Part shown: piece by piece, positions 37,922-47,843 of the stretch
Layout: the number at the start of each line of letters is the position of its first letter
Numbering within the stretch: position 1 is the stretch's first letter
NCBI GenBank assembly: GCA_023301795.1
Contig: JALZVU010000018.1
Location: 1 to 64,000, forward strand
Direction of reading: 5' to 3'
Length of the DNA stretch: 64,000 bases
From: Granulosicoccus sp.
Lineage (GTDB): Bacteria; Pseudomonadota; Gammaproteobacteria; Granulosicoccales; Granulosicoccaceae
Program-made: the position numbers and the translations under genes
Notes under the pieces: generated by a model
What the model was told of the DNA's origin: nothing
The model's database searches: none
Seen by the model: the letters and a program-made list of their open reading frames with translations, nothing else

Positions 37922-38354
37922 ACCTGCCCGGCCCCGCTTCTGGCAAGACGGGCCCTTCTGGCTATTACTGGCCTTGGGTCCGGTATGCTGGACAGTCATG
38001 TATCTTTCAGGACTACCGATGCGCCAAGGGGCCTCACCCTGGATGGCGCTGCTCTGGATAGCATTGATCTACCCCATTCTGGAAGAGTTTGTTTTCCGCG
38101 GCGGCATACAGCATGCGCTGCGGCAAAAAACACTGTTCAGCACATCAACTGCAGGACTATCACTAGCAAACGTCGCCACCTCTGTGCTGTTTGCTGCTAT
38201 GCATCTGATCAACCAACCGCCCCTGTGGGCGGCGTCGGTATTTTTTCCATCGCTAATATTTGGCTGGGCAAAAGACCGCTTCGGGAACATTCAAGCCTGC
38301 ACGGTGCTGCACATCGTGTACAACGCCGGCTTCGTCTGGTTTTTCAGCGGTTGA
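37902..38354 (+). CDS. CPBP/CAAX-type intramembrane protease, MrtJ-like
   Basis: A 150-residue membrane protein of the CPBP family. It has about four helices with the motif YPILEEFVFRGGIQHAL (Glu-Glu and Arg near 58-64), the middle His-containing helix FAAMHLINQPPLWAASVFFPSLIFG and the terminal VLHIVYNAG (His). These match glutamic-type intramembrane proteases; size and the PPLWAASVFFPSLIFGW block resemble the MrtJ protease of the JDVT-CTERM system, though I saw no JDVT-CTERM substrate in this window. The TTG start overlaps the OmpA gene by 20 bases; no better start covers the conserved first helix. Confidence 0.75.
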   Translation: MLKSRVKPARPRFWQDGPFWLLLALGPVCWTVMYLSGLPMRQGASPWMALLWIALIYPILEEFVFRGGIQHALRQKTLFSTSTAGLSLANVATSVLFAAMHLINQPPLWAASVFFPSLIFGWAKDRFGNIQACTVLHIVYNAGFVWFFSG

Positions 38355-38420
38355 TTGCTCACCTGCTCGCGAATAGCGTTCTCGATCGATCAGGCTATTG
38401 CTGGATAAGCTAGCACTGAA

Positions 38421-40013
38421 CTAGTGCCTGAAGTGGCGCACACCGGTGAACACCATCGTCAAGTCGTGCTCGTCCGCAGCAGCAATAACCTCAGGATCAT
38501 TTTTCGACCCACCGGGCTGAATGACTGCACGTATACCGACCTCAGCAGCATTATCAATACCATCACGAAACGGGAAAAACGCATCCGACGCCATGACAGC
38601 GCCACGAACGTCAATACCTTCATCAGCCGCTTTGATACCGGCAATTCTAGCCGAATAGACACGACTCATCTGTCCAGCACCAACACCCACGGTTGTATTG
38701 TTTCGGCCATAAACAATGGCATTGGATTTGACAAATTTGGCCACTCGCCATGTAAACAGCAAGTCATCAAGCTCTGTTGAGGTGGGCTGGCGCTTACTAA
38801 CGACACGCAAGTCGCTAAGCTCTACCCGCAAGAGATCATCGTCCTGAACCAGCAAACCACCCGACACGGGGCGATATTGCATGGCATCGACTGACTGAGG
38901 CAAGCTTGCCATTGATCGACAATCCAATACACGCACATTAGGTTTAGCTGCAAGCAATTTCAGAGCTTCTTCGCTCATTCCGGGAGCAATGATAACTTCC
39001 ACAAACTGCTGATCGAGTATTGCTCTGGCCGTGTCCGCCTCGAGACTTTGGTTGAACGCAATGATGCCGCCGAATGCTGATGTAGGGTCGGTTTTATAAG
39101 CACCCTGATACGCTTCAAGCTGAGATTTCGCTACGGCAACACCACACGGATTAGCATGCTTGACAATAACGCAAGCATGGCCCTCCACAAATTGTGTAGC
39201 ACAGCCAAGCGCTGCATCTGCATCCATGACATTGTTGTACGACATGGCCTTGCCCTGACGCAAATCGGCACCGGCAATCGTTCCATCGCTTGCATCAGGC
39301 CTTGTGTAAAAGGCAGCTTTTTGATGCGGGTTTTCACCATAGCGTAGGGTGTCGCTCAATTGCCATTGCATGTTAAGGGTTCGGGGAAATCTGCCGGGTT
39401 CTGCGTGCGAATTTGCCCCTACCCGCTTACCGAAGTAGTCTGCAATCATTCCGTCATATTGCGCCGTGTGCTCGAAGGCTTTCACGGCCAGATCCAGACG
39501 CAACGCGGTATTGCTGCCGGCATCGGCTTTCAATGAATCAATAACACGTGAATAGTCAGCAGGATCAGTGACAATCGTGACAGAGGCATGGTTTTTCGCC
39601 GCTGATCGCACCATGGCCGGGCCGCCTATATCAATGTTCTCGATAGCATCTTCAAAGCTGACGTCTGGTTCGGCGATAGTAGCTGCAAACGGATAAAGAT
39701 TAACCACCACATAATCTATAGGTGCAATATTACGCTCTTGCATAACCTGATCGTCCATACCACGTCTTGCCAGAATGCCGCCGTGGATAACCGGATGTAG
39801 CGTTTTGACTCGGCCTGCCATCATTTCGGCAGCACCTGTGTGCTCGGAGACATCGGTAACATCCAGGCCAGCTTCGCGTAGCGCTGTCGCTGTGCCACCA
39901 GTGGATAACAACCCAACCCCGGCATCGACAAATGCACTGGCAAGTTGCTGAATATCACGCTTATCGGATACGCTGATCAGCGCATAGGAACGAGCGGTAC
40001 TAGGTTTTGTCAC
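38421..40013 (-). CDS. purH: Bifunctional AICAR transformylase/IMP cyclohydrolase
   Basis: Performs the last two steps of IMP synthesis. The GTG start at 40013 gives a family-like N-terminus ([19 protein letters not shown]) six bases after the fis stop; the longer frame to 40076 would run into fis. Residues 1-200 form the IMP cyclohydrolase (MGS-like) domain with [24 protein letters not shown] and [12 protein letters not shown]; the rest is the transformylase domain with [25 protein letters not shown] and [12 protein letters not shown]. The dusB-fis-purH order is an extension of the classic dusB-fis operon. Confidence 0.95.
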   Translation of the reverse strand: MTKPSTARSYALISVSDKRDIQQLASAFVDAGVGLLSTGGTATALREAGLDVTDVSEHTGAAEMMAGRVKTLHPVIHGGILARRGMDDQVMQERNIAPIDYVVVNLYPFAATIAEPDVSFEDAIENIDIGGPAMVRSAAKNHASVTIVTDPADYSRVIDSLKADAGSNTALRLDLAVKAFEHTAQYDGMIADYFGKRVGANSHAEPGRFPRTLNMQWQLSDTLRYGENPHQKAAFYTRPDASDGTIAGADLRQGKAMSYNNVMDADAALGCATQFVEGHACVIVKHANPCGVAVAKSQLEAYQGAYKTDPTSAFGGIIAFNQSLEADTARAILDQQFVEVIIAPGMSEEALKLLAAKPNVRVLDCRSMASLPQSVDAMQYRPVSGGLLVQDDDLLRVELSDLRVVSKRQPTSTELDDLLFTWRVAKFVKSNAIVYGRNNTTVGVGAGQMSRVYSARIAGIKAADEGIDVRGAVMASDAFFPFRDGIDNAAEVGIRAVIQPGGSKNDPEVIAAADEHDLTMVFTGVRHFRH

Positions 40014-40018
40014 GATGT

Positions 40019-40552
40019 CTATTTTTCCATGCTGGCGAGTTTGGATCTTAAGTTGCCACGACTGATGCCCAGGCACTCTGACGCCCGCGTCTGATTACCA
40101 CGACACTCATCCATAACCATACTTATGACCGCGTGCTCGGCTTGCCTGACTACCATGCGGTACAGATTCGCCGGCTCTTCGCCATCCAGCATGTCGAAGT
40201 ATTGTCGCAGTTCGCGTTGAACACATTGCTCAATTGCCGTAGCGGTACTCTTCACATCCATTGAGACACCAAGCGATTGGTGAGAGTTAAGGACCACAGG
40301 GCTGATCTGCGAGGAGCTTCCAGTCTTGCCCGTGCCGCCAACTGACGACCCGGTTTTGGATGAATCCATCTTCGATATGCCCATGCTGGGAATTCCTGAA
40401 TGGGGCGGACTCATATTCGCCGAACTCAGGGATGATGAACGTTGATTTGGAACAGCTTTGCGATTCCCCGATGTCTGGTTGCCTGCATTGGCAGGCTTTC
40501 CCATAACACCCGGTGGCATTGTGCGTCCATCTCTTTTGGAGGTTGATGTCAT
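40019..40552 (-). CDS. fis: Fis-family DNA-binding protein with long N-terminal extension
   Basis: A 177-residue protein whose last ~78 residues match Fis: a helical dimer part ([21 protein letters not shown]) and a helix-turn-helix [25 protein letters not shown]. Enterobacterial Fis is 98 residues; here about 95 extra residues precede the domain, rich in Ser, Gly, Lys, Asn, Gln and Pro, likely disordered. The region before the Fis core contains Met residues that could be alternative starts, so the extension may not be translated in full, but GTG/ATG choice cannot be settled by sight. It lies between dusB and purH, the expected place. Confidence 0.85.
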   Translation of the reverse strand: MTSTSKRDGRTMPPGVMGKPANAGNQTSGNRKAVPNQRSSSLSSANMSPPHSGIPSMGISKMDSSKTGSSVGGTGKTGSSSQISPVVLNSHQSLGVSMDVKSTATAIEQCVQRELRQYFDMLDGEEPANLYRMVVRQAEHAVISMVMDECRGNQTRASECLGISRGNLRSKLASMEK

Positions 40553-40553
40553 A

Positions 40554-41540
40554 TCAAGCCGCTATCTCATAGCATTCAGGCCGGGCAAAAAAGTGCTCGA
40601 CGTAGTTTAATTGTTCACAGGGATCATCAATTTTATTTACCGCCTCCCGAAAAACGGCGGCATTGCGCACACCCTTGCAATACCAGGCGATGTGCTTGCG
40701 CGCGATACGCACTCCTCTGAAGTCACCGTACAGCTGGTGGCACCCTTTGAGATGGACGATAAGCGCCTCCCCGACTTCTGTCAGCGATGGACGCGCAGGA
40801 ATCACCTCATCGTTCAGGCAGGCCGTAATCTCGCGAAACACCCAGGGATTACCTTGAGCCGCGCGGCCAATCATGACCCCTGCAGCGCCGGTGCTTTCAA
40901 GAACACGCCGCGCATCATCGCCACTGTGAATGTCACCATTGGCAATGACAGGAATGGACACCGCGTCGACGATAGCAGCGATCGTGTCGTATTCGGCAGA
41001 ACCGCGAAACTTGTCACTTCGGGTGCGACCATGTACCGCAAGACATGCGATTCCTTCATCTTGTGCAAGCTTGGCTATAGCAACCCCGTTACGATTTTCA
41101 GGGGTGGGGCCTGTGCGAATCTTCAGCGTGACAGGCACATCCACCGCAGCAACAACAGCCCTAAGTATATCTCGCACCAGATCGGGTGTTTCAAGCAATG
41201 CAGAACCTGCTAGCCGGTTACACACTTTTTTGGCAGGACAACCCATGTTGATATCGATGACCTGAGCACCATGTTGCACATTCAGCACAGCCGCAGCGGC
41301 CATCGCCGTTGGCTCAGACCCGGCAATCTGAACCGCGTGAGGTACGTCATTGTTGGCCCTGACAATCCGATGCCGGGTTTTGGCTGTAGCGTAGAGCAAG
41401 GTGTCGCTGGAGATCATCTCGGAGGCTGCATATCCTGCGCCTTGCAAGGTACACGCTTCACGAAATGGGCGATCTGTAACGCCAGCCATTGGTGCAAGGA
41501 ACACGGGATTTTCAATGACGTGTGTTCCTATCTCAAGCAT
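40554..41540 (-). CDS. dusB: tRNA-dihydrouridine synthase B
   Basis: An FMN-dependent enzyme reducing uridine in the tRNA D-loop. The ATG at 41540 gives 328 residues beginning MLEIGTHVIENPVFLAPMAGVTDRPFR, the usual DusB start; the longer frame to 41663 has no family match. Motifs: IDINMGCPAKKVCNR (catalytic Cys), VTLKIRTG, AVHGRTRSDKFRGSAEY, ANGDIHSG and GVMIGRAAQGNPW. It is directly upstream of fis, as in enterobacteria, where the two form a growth-rate-controlled operon. The promoter probably lies in the A/T-rich region at 41541-41842. Confidence 0.95.
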   Translation of the reverse strand: MLEIGTHVIENPVFLAPMAGVTDRPFREACTLQGAGYAASEMISSDTLLYATAKTRHRIVRANNDVPHAVQIAGSEPTAMAAAAVLNVQHGAQVIDINMGCPAKKVCNRLAGSALLETPDLVRDILRAVVAAVDVPVTLKIRTGPTPENRNGVAIAKLAQDEGIACLAVHGRTRSDKFRGSAEYDTIAAIVDAVSIPVIANGDIHSGDDARRVLESTGAAGVMIGRAAQGNPWVFREITACLNDEVIPARPSLTEVGEALIVHLKGCHQLYGDFRGVRIARKHIAWYCKGVRNAAVFREAVNKIDDPCEQLNYVEHFFARPECYEIAA

Positions 41541-41842
41541 GGCAGCGCGCTGTCTTAACTGGGCCGTGTATCGTAAACCATGTGAGACTTTAAAAATACC
41601 GTATGGGGCAACAGCAGTTTGCAAAAATATCTTTTTTTCTAAGCTAAAAGCACCTCGCCACATAGAAGTTTTGATGTTCTAACAAGGGCTTACAAGAACT
41701 GCTTAAATATTCGCGTAGACGAAATTTTTTACAAAAAATGTTCTGTAAAAATCAACACAATAAGCAGCACAGTTTTGTCAGAAAACATGATAAGGCCCAT
41801 GCAGAATATGACAAAGTATCTTGCAGTATCGGCAAAGAAATA
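41541..41842. other. A/T-rich region upstream of dusB-fis-purH
   Basis: About 300 bases without a convincing gene, between dusB and the zinc-ribbon gene. It has several A/T tracts, including the small palindrome ATTTTTTGTAAAAAAT on the minus strand near 41725-41745. The composition fits a regulated promoter for the dusB operon, but I cannot assign exact boxes. Frames here starting on the plus strand look like shadows. Confidence 0.45.
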
Positions 41843-43198
41843 CTATCGGAACTGAAATTCGAATGAGGTCGCGGTCTGACCAGGGTCTGCGATCGTCAGG
41901 TTGAGCTCAACGCGCTCACCCACCGCCAACTCCTTGGATTCTTGCCAATTAGCGACATAGTCCTCTGGCTTCACATCATTCTGTATCACCACCCCTCCAG
42001 TTCGATCGGTAAGCCGTATTTCGAGTGCTGGATAGGGTTGGAAAAATTCGGCTTCATTAACAAACGCAAGATTGATAACCAGCGAATCAGCAATGGTTGG
42101 ATGAGAAAACACAGAACGCTTGACGACCTTCAAGGCTGAAACGTCTACCTGCGCAGGCAGCTCACACCCCAATACAGCACAAGCTTTCGACACCCAGGGT
42201 CTCAGCGTAGGGTTTTCGATTAGTGCATCGCGGCTCCGATAGCTATACAGCCCCACGGCGATGGCGATCAGTAAAAAAAACATGATCGAGCGGATAGCCC
42301 AGCCAGGTACTGTAGGCAGTGTGGTCGCCTTAACACCGGTGCTTATGACCTTGTCAGACCCTCTGACAGGGATAACCGGGGGCGTTGGCGTTTCGGGCTC
42401 GTCAGCCTCATCCCGGTACTTGAACACCAGTGGATCACGCGTTCCATCGTCAGTGACAAAGTCCACGTCGGAGTCCAGTGATGCTTGCGCCAACGTCTCG
42501 CCTGTGGAGCCTGAGCCGGGACGCTCAAGAGACTCGGGGGTATGAGCGGTGAGATCACGTGAGAACAAGGTATCACTGAACGTTTCATCAACCTCGGTTT
42601 CATCGAATCGCAAGCCGCTGGCATCTTGCGTATCGTCAAAATAGGCCACCTCTGGCAAGCCTGCCTCACCGGAAAACAAATCAAAGTCCGAGTACGTCAG
42701 ATCCAGCATTGATTCGTCGTTGGCGTAGTCGGTCGACGCTGTTGCATTGGCCTCGTTTGGACCCGTGTCCCCGGCATGCGCACCGGTGGTGGTGAAATCA
42801 TCACTATCGCCCGACATGGCTCGTGCGTACGAGCTATCAGCGTTGAGAATGTTTCCGTCTTCGTCCACCAGAAACTCGTCGTCGGCTTCGTCAACAGAGT
42901 TATCCGATCGCAAATTGCTGAACGCATCAAAAATACTCAGGCATTCGCCACAGCGCACACGCGTATCACTGGAGGTGAGCAGCTCCGGGGCCACTTCAAA
43001 TATTGTCTGACAATTGGGGCAGCAAGTTTGCGCCTGGCCCGAGTTCATCGCCTCAGACTGTACATTTGAGGCGCCTGAAGACTCAGCCGCATCAGAGTAG
43101 CTAGCGCCCTGCCGCGGCGGCGATGTAGCACCCGCAGCAGTACCTTCCACAGCACTGGAGATAGCTTTTGACCGCTTGTTATCGGAGCCTGTGGCCAT
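41843..43198 (-). CDS. Zinc-ribbon (MJ0042-type) and DUF3426 membrane protein
   Basis: A 451-residue protein. Near residues 57-90 is an MJ0042-type zinc ribbon with two Cys pairs (CCPNCQTIFEV and VRCGECLSIFDAF). A long acidic, Asp/Ser/Glu-rich linker follows (about 95-275), then one membrane helix (SIMFFLLIAIAVGLYSY, near 305) and a C-terminal DUF3426 domain with LKVVKRSVFSHPTIADSLVINLAFVNEA and YPALEIRLTDRTGG. The ribbon is cytosolic and DUF3426 periplasmic. This domain pair is common in gammaproteobacteria next to prmA, as here. Function is unknown. Confidence 0.88.
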   Translation of the reverse strand: MATGSDNKRSKAISSAVEGTAAGATSPPRQGASYSDAAESSGASNVQSEAMNSGQAQTCCPNCQTIFEVAPELLTSSDTRVRCGECLSIFDAFSNLRSDNSVDEADDEFLVDEDGNILNADSSYARAMSGDSDDFTTTGAHAGDTGPNEANATASTDYANDESMLDLTYSDFDLFSGEAGLPEVAYFDDTQDASGLRFDETEVDETFSDTLFSRDLTAHTPESLERPGSGSTGETLAQASLDSDVDFVTDDGTRDPLVFKYRDEADEPETPTPPVIPVRGSDKVISTGVKATTLPTVPGWAIRSIMFFLLIAIAVGLYSYRSRDALIENPTLRPWVSKACAVLGCELPAQVDVSALKVVKRSVFSHPTIADSLVINLAFVNEAEFFQPYPALEIRLTDRTGGVVIQNDVKPEDYVANWQESKELAVGERVELNLTIADPGQTATSFEFQFR

Positions 43199-43209
43199 GT
43201 TACAAAGAA

Positions 43210-44157
43210 TTACCGCCGTGTCGCGATCATCAGAGCCCAGCCATCGGAGGCGCTTCTCGCAGTAAACTCGAAGTTGTTATTGTAGCGCATGCGTAACGGC
43301 TCGATCTGCGATTCCAGAATGCCAGACATCACCAGCGAGCCGCCTTTGACGACTTTCTCAGCAAATACATCGGCAAGCTCCATCAATGGTTGAAATAAAA
43401 TATTAGCCAACATGACGTCAGCCTTTACACCATCAAGAATTTCAGCCTGCCCAATGTCCAGAAGCGCAAGGACACCGTTCGCCTGCGCATTTTCACGCGT
43501 CGCAATCAAGGCTTGATCATCTATGTCAACTGCCCAGGCCCGCGAAGCCCCAAGTAACAGCGCAGCAATAGAAAGAACGCCCGAGCCACAGCCAAAGTCG
43601 ATGACTTTTTTACCTGTAAAGGGGGTTAGATCAGCGTCAGTTTTCTCTCCCAGCCAGCTCAGACATTGCGCTGTGGTGGCGTGAGTGCCGGTACCGAATG
43701 CCATGCCCGGATCCAGCCAGAGAGTTATCGCCTCTGGATCAACAGGTTCGGTTTGCGTCGGACAGATCCACAAGCGGTGACCAAAGCGCATGGGCTTGAA
43801 CGTATCCATCCAGGTTCGTTCCCACACTTGGTCCTGCAACCGCTCCAGAGAATACTCAGGAGGCGTTATGTTGGCCACAGTGGCGGCCAGGCTGAGGGCG
43901 TCTCTTACGTGTGTGGTTTCGGCGCTTTGTGGAAAAAGTCCAACCAGCGTAACCTCATTCCACAACCTGACCTCCCCTGGTGCAGGCTCAAGCACCGCGT
44001 GCTCAAGCTGCTCATCCAGAATACTGTCACGTGCAGTCACTGACAGCGCACCGGCTTCGAACAACCAATCTTCGAGATCCTCTACCGCATCTTTATGGCA
44101 ATCCAGACTGACTTCTATCCAGTCCTTCTCGGACGCAACATCAGTCGCATCACTCAT
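43210..44157 (-). CDS. prmA: Ribosomal protein L11 methyltransferase
   Basis: Trimethylates ribosomal protein L11. A 315-residue protein with the substrate-recognition N-terminal domain (WIEVSLDCHKDAVEDLEDWLFEAGALSV), the interdomain WERTWMDTFKPMRFGHRLWI, and the SAM domain: LDPGMAFGTGTHATTAQCL, VIDFGCGSGVLSIAALLLGA, AVDIDDQALIATREN and MLANILFQPLMELA. Length is slightly above the usual 293. It is downstream of accC after a short gap with a hairpin, and upstream of the zinc-ribbon gene after 11 bases, an accBC-prmA order seen in many gammaproteobacteria. Confidence 0.95.
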   Translation of the reverse strand: MSDATDVASEKDWIEVSLDCHKDAVEDLEDWLFEAGALSVTARDSILDEQLEHAVLEPAPGEVRLWNEVTLVGLFPQSAETTHVRDALSLAATVANITPPEYSLERLQDQVWERTWMDTFKPMRFGHRLWICPTQTEPVDPEAITLWLDPGMAFGTGTHATTAQCLSWLGEKTDADLTPFTGKKVIDFGCGSGVLSIAALLLGASRAWAVDIDDQALIATRENAQANGVLALLDIGQAEILDGVKADVMLANILFQPLMELADVFAEKVVKGGSLVMSGILESQIEPLRMRYNNNFEFTARSASDGWALMIATRR

Positions 44158-44199
44158 AGTCTTTTACGTCCTTGATGGAGTGGAGAAACAGGAGTCTAA

Positions 44200-44222
44200 G
44201 CGGCCGAAAACTAACCGGCCGC
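44200..44222 (-). terminator. GC hairpin between accC and prmA
   Basis: Arms GCGGCCG (44200-44206) and CGGCCGC (44216-44222) with a 9-base loop, nine bases after the accC stop. There is no clear T-run after it on the minus strand, so it may be an attenuating or RNA-processing hairpin rather than a full terminator. Confidence 0.3.
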
Positions 44223-44230
44223 GCAAACTG

Positions 44231-45583
44231 CTAGCTCAGGCCCAGTTTTTTCTCCAGATAGTGGATGTTGGTTCCACCTTTCTGAAACGCAGCATCGTTG
44301 AATATGTCGATGTGTAGCGGGATATTCGTTTTGATACCATCGATGAACACTTCACTGAGAGCACCGCGCATACGTGCAAGTGCTGATTCACGTGTGTTGC
44401 CTGAAACAATAAGCTTGGCAATCATCGAGTCATAGTGAGGCGGCACTTTGTAGCTGTTGTAGATGTGGGTCTCCACACGTACCCCTAAACCACCCGCAGG
44501 ATGATATTGGCTAATTGTGCCAGGTGAAGGCATGAAGGTGACAGGATCTTCGGCATTGATCCGGCACTCGAACGCGTGTCCTGTGATCCTTATATCCTCT
44601 TGCTTGTAGCGCAGCGTGCGCCCCTCCGCTGCGAATATCTGCTCCTTGATGATATCGATGCCAGTGATCATCTCAGTTACCGGATGCTCTACCTGCACGC
44701 GTGTGTTCATCTCGATGAAATAGAAATTACCGTCCTCGTACAAGAATTCGAACGTGCCCACGCCACGATAGCCGATGCGCTTACAGGCCTCGACACAGCG
44801 AGCACCCATGTCATTACGTGTCTTCTCATCAATCCCGGGAGCTGGCGCCTCTTCGACGACCTTCTGATGGCGACGTTGCATAGAACAATCACGCTCGCCT
44901 AGATGAATGGCATTCCCGTACTCATCGCAGACCACCTGAAACTCAATGTGCCGAGGCTTTTCGAGGAATTTCTCCATGTATACAATAGGATTCCCAAAGG
45001 CGGTTCCGGCCTCAGCTTGCGTCATCGCAATGGACTGCTCAAGCTCCTCTTCAGCTCGTACCACCCGCATACCACGACCACCACCACCACCAGCGGCCTT
45101 GATGATAATGGGGTAGCCAATGTCGCTGGCCAGTTTTTTGTTCGTGTTGATATCGTCACCCAGCGGACCATCACTGCCAGGCACGCAAGGCACGCCGGCA
45201 GCCTTCATTTCGGCGATGGCAGCAACCTTGTCGCCCATGACTCGAATGACGTCAGATGTAGGGCCAATGAATTTGAATCCGCTAGATTCGACACGCTCAG
45301 CGAAATCGGCATTTTCTGATAGGAAACCGTAGCCCGGATGAATAGCCTCAGCCCGTGTTATCTCGGCCGCGCTGATAATAGCTGGCACATTAAGGTAGCT
45401 TTTAGCTGATGCTGGCGGCCCAATACACACGGCCTCATCTGCCAGACGCACATGTTTCAGGTCACGGTCAGCAGTTGAATACACTGCAACAGTCTGAATC
45501 CCCAGATCGCGGCAGCAGCGCATGATGCGCAAAGCAATTTCACCACGATTGGCAATCAGAATTTTCTTGATCGGGGTCTCCAT
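44231..45583 (-). CDS. accC: Biotin carboxylase subunit of acetyl-CoA carboxylase
   Basis: ATP-dependent carboxylation of the biotin on AccB, the first step of fatty acid synthesis. The 450-residue protein has [18 protein letters not shown] at the start, the Gly-rich ATP loop [48 protein letters not shown], and [20 protein letters not shown] with the metal and substrate residues. Length is typical. It follows accB by 13 bases on the same strand and forms the accBC operon. Confidence 0.97.
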   Translation of the reverse strand: METPIKKILIANRGEIALRIMRCCRDLGIQTVAVYSTADRDLKHVRLADEAVCIGPPASAKSYLNVPAIISAAEITRAEAIHPGYGFLSENADFAERVESSGFKFIGPTSDVIRVMGDKVAAIAEMKAAGVPCVPGSDGPLGDDINTNKKLASDIGYPIIIKAAGGGGGRGMRVVRAEEELEQSIAMTQAEAGTAFGNPIVYMEKFLEKPRHIEFQVVCDEYGNAIHLGERDCSMQRRHQKVVEEAPAPGIDEKTRNDMGARCVEACKRIGYRGVGTFEFLYEDGNFYFIEMNTRVQVEHPVTEMITGIDIIKEQIFAAEGRTLRYKQEDIRITGHAFECRINAEDPVTFMPSPGTISQYHPAGGLGVRVETHIYNSYKVPPHYDSMIAKLIVSGNTRESALARMRGALSEVFIDGIKTNIPLHIDIFNDAAFQKGGTNIHYLEKKLGLS

Positions 45584-45596
45584 CTATCAGCCCCGC

Positions 45597-46067
45597 CTAG
45601 TCAATCACGATAAGCGGCTCGCCGTATTCCACCGGCTGACCGTCTTCTACAAGGATCGCGCGCACAGTGCCACTGATCTCAGCTTCGATCTGATTCATGA
45701 TCTTCATCGCCTCGATTATGCACAGCGTTTCACCTTTGGAGATGCTTTGCCCAATTTCCACGAAAGCCTTGGTGGTCGGCGACGAGGAACTATAAAAGGT
45801 ACCCACCATTGGTGATTCAATGATAGTGCCCGGTGGCAGTAAATCATCCCCCGATCCACCAGCAGCAGTGGAGGGAGCTGCAGGCGCAGGGGCTGCGGTA
45901 ACAGCCTGTTGAGCGGGGGCGTAGCCCTGCATGGGCATCTGCGGCGTCATCACCACGCCATTGTTGCGCGCTATCCTGACCGACTCTTCACCTTCAACTA
46001 TTTCGATCTCAGACACATCTGAGTCTTCAAGCAGCTCAATCAGCTTTTTGATCTTGCGGATATCCAT
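45597..46067 (-). CDS. accB: Biotin carboxyl carrier protein AccB
   Basis: Carries biotin on Lys122 in the motif [15 protein letters not shown]. The 156-residue protein begins with [23 protein letters not shown], typical of AccB, then a Pro/Ala-rich linker (about 45-75), then the biotinyl domain starting at ESPMVGTFY, including the protruding thumb segment [15 protein letters not shown]. Biotin is attached by BirA. The aroQ gene is 41 bases upstream, an arrangement common in gammaproteobacteria. Confidence 0.96.
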   Translation of the reverse strand: MDIRKIKKLIELLEDSDVSEIEIVEGEESVRIARNNGVVMTPQMPMQGYAPAQQAVTAAPAPAAPSTAAGGSGDDLLPPGTIIESPMVGTFYSSSSPTTKAFVEIGQSISKGETLCIIEAMKIMNQIEAEISGTVRAILVEDGQPVEYGEPLIVID

Positions 46068-46108
46068 GGATATATTTCTCAGGCCAGCGCTAGCCGGCTT
46101 TTGTTAAA

Positions 46109-46549
46109 TTAATTATTGAGGTAGGCCGCAGCCGCGCCGAGTGCCATGTTGTACCCGGGTGCGCCGAATCCGGCAAGGGTGCCAACAGCGATGTCAGAAA
46201 AGTAGGAATGGTGCCGAAAAGGCTCACGCTGATAGATGTTCGACAGATGCACTTCTATCAATGGCAAAGACACACCCAGAAAGGCGTCACGCAGCGCCAC
46301 GCTGGTGTGTGTGTAGCCGGCTGGATTGATGATCGCGATGCTTGTGCCCTCAGTTCTTGCCTGCTGCACTCGGTCCACCAGCGCGCCTTCGCTGTTGCTC
46401 TGAAAGAAGCCGATGCTCAGTGCCAATTGTTCGGCTTGCTGAGTCAAACTTAGTTCAATATCTGCCAGTGTCAGCTTGCCATATTTTTCAGGCTCCCGAC
46501 TCCCCAGCAGATTAAGGTTTGGGCCGTTAAGCACCAATACCTGTGACAT
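46109..46549 (-). CDS. aroQ: Type II 3-dehydroquinate dehydratase
   Basis: Dehydrates 3-dehydroquinate in the shikimate pathway. The ATG at 46549 gives 146 residues beginning [20 protein letters not shown] with the catalytic Tyr in EKYG; the longer frame to 46597 adds 16 residues unlike the family. Motifs: [53 protein letters not shown] and [16 protein letters not shown]-like block. The enzyme is a dodecamer in known members. It precedes accB and accC on the same strand. Confidence 0.95.
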   Translation of the reverse strand: MSQVLVLNGPNLNLLGSREPEKYGKLTLADIELSLTQQAEQLALSIGFFQSNSEGALVDRVQQARTEGTSIAIINPAGYTHTSVALRDAFLGVSLPLIEVHLSNIYQREPFRHHSYFSDIAVGTLAGFGAPGYNMALGAAAAYLNN

Positions 46550-46733
46550 ACTTATTCCCCCGATTGTACGACGACCAGTGCCTGACAGGCATTCCAAACT
46601 CCGGACACCTTAAAAGAGATGCACGGCGCCTTGCGACGTCCCTCTCTGTGTCCCTGTATGTGAAAGATAGCATCAAAACGCGCATACTTACAGACAATTG
46701 GCGACATTTACTGACAAAAACGGAGTAACACTG

Positions 46734-47726
46734 ATGGACGAGCATGAAGCAACTGTTGCCTTCCAGACGCTCGATCCGCAGCACATTCTCGACGCAATCG
46801 ATAGCGTTGGCTGGAAAACTGACGGCCGTGTAAGTGCTTTGAACAGCTACGAGAATCGCGTTTACACCATCGGCCTTGTGGATGGTAGCTCGGTGGTGGC
46901 TAAATTCTACCGACCCGGACGCTGGACCGATGCGAGCATATTGGAAGAGCACGCATTTTGCGATGCTCTGGTGGCACGAGACCTACCCGTAGTGGCGCCT
47001 CTAAAACTCGACAATGGTGCCAGCTTGCACCAGCAAGGACTGTTTCGCTTTTGCCTGTTCCCTCGTAGCGGTGGACGCTCTCCAGAACTGGACAATCCAG
47101 CGCAATTAGCTGTGATTGGACGCACTATCGCACGGCTTCATCTGGTGTCCGATACACAGAACTTTGAGCACCGCCCCTTTATTGACGCGGATCGACTAGG
47201 TGAGGACTCAGCCGACTACCTGCTGCAATCAAATTTGCTCCCGGTCGATCAGGCCATCATCTACGAATCAATTATTGACGACTTACTTGATGAGGTCCAC
47301 AACCAGATGGACACCAATAATTACCACGAGCTGTGCCTGCATGGAGACTTTCACCCAGGCAATATTTTGTGGGGGCTCGATGACACACCGCAGCTACTGG
47401 ATTTTGACGACACAGCCACAGGGCCTGCCATGCAGGATTTGTGGATGTTTATCTCGGGAGACAGACGCTACGCACAAGCCAGACTTGCTGATCTGCTAGA
47501 CGGCTATAACGAGTTTCGTTCGTTTGACGAGCGCGAGATAGCGCTTATTGAACCGTTACGCACTTTACGTATCGTTCACTATGCCGCGTGGATTGCGCGA
47601 CGCTGGGAGGATCCGGCTTTTGGCAAAGCGTTTCCGTTTTTTGCAGAGCCCAGGTTCTGGGACGACCATATACAGTCCCTTAGAGATCAACGTATAGCTC
47701 TGGATCAGCCATTTCTGATTTACTAA
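46734..47726 (+). CDS. srkA: Stress response kinase A (YihE-type)
   Basis: A 330-residue cytosolic protein Ser/Thr kinase of the SrkA/YihE family, which in E. coli counters stress-induced death. The ATG at 46734 has a good GGAG nine bases upstream; the longer frame to 46698 is unlikely. Features: ALNSYENRVYTIGLVDGSSVVAKFYRPGRW (ATP-binding Lys), LPVVAPLKLDN, the catalytic HGDFHPGNIL and the metal-binding DFDDTATGPAMQDLW. In E. coli srkA precedes dsbA; here dsbA is absent. The gene is divergent from aroQ and convergent with cheB, and a hairpin repeat follows its stop. Confidence 0.92.
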   Translation: MDEHEATVAFQTLDPQHILDAIDSVGWKTDGRVSALNSYENRVYTIGLVDGSSVVAKFYRPGRWTDASILEEHAFCDALVARDLPVVAPLKLDNGASLHQQGLFRFCLFPRSGGRSPELDNPAQLAVIGRTIARLHLVSDTQNFEHRPFIDADRLGEDSADYLLQSNLLPVDQAIIYESIIDDLLDEVHNQMDTNNYHELCLHGDFHPGNILWGLDDTPQLLDFDDTATGPAMQDLWMFISGDRRYAQARLADLLDGYNEFRSFDEREIALIEPLRTLRIVHYAAWIARRWEDPAFGKAFPFFAEPRFWDDHIQSLRDQRIALDQPFLIY

Positions 47727-47742
47727 AAAATCCTGTGCTTAA

Positions 47743-47799
47743 CCTGAACTATTCATGAATCCACGGGGACGCCCAGTCCAGATTCATGAATAGTTCAGG
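47743..47799. repeat. Perfect inverted repeat between convergent genes
   Basis: Two perfect 19-base arms, CCTGAACTATTCATGAATC (47743-47761) and its reverse complement (47781-47799), with a 19-base loop. It lies between the convergent srkA and cheB stops, so a bidirectional terminator or processing role is plausible; no T-tract is prominent. The right arm shares the core TGAATAGTTCAGGC exactly with 60881-60894 and near-exactly with the repeat at 24616-24680. Confidence 0.75.
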
Positions 47800-47843
47800 C
47801 TGGGTTTACAACACAAGAGCGCGGCAGTCCATTAGATGCCAGC

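Noticed and set aside
46527-46952. 141-codon minus-strand frame between aroQ and srkA
   Set aside because: It overlaps the starts of both real genes, is rich in Ser/Arg/Cys, and matches nothing.
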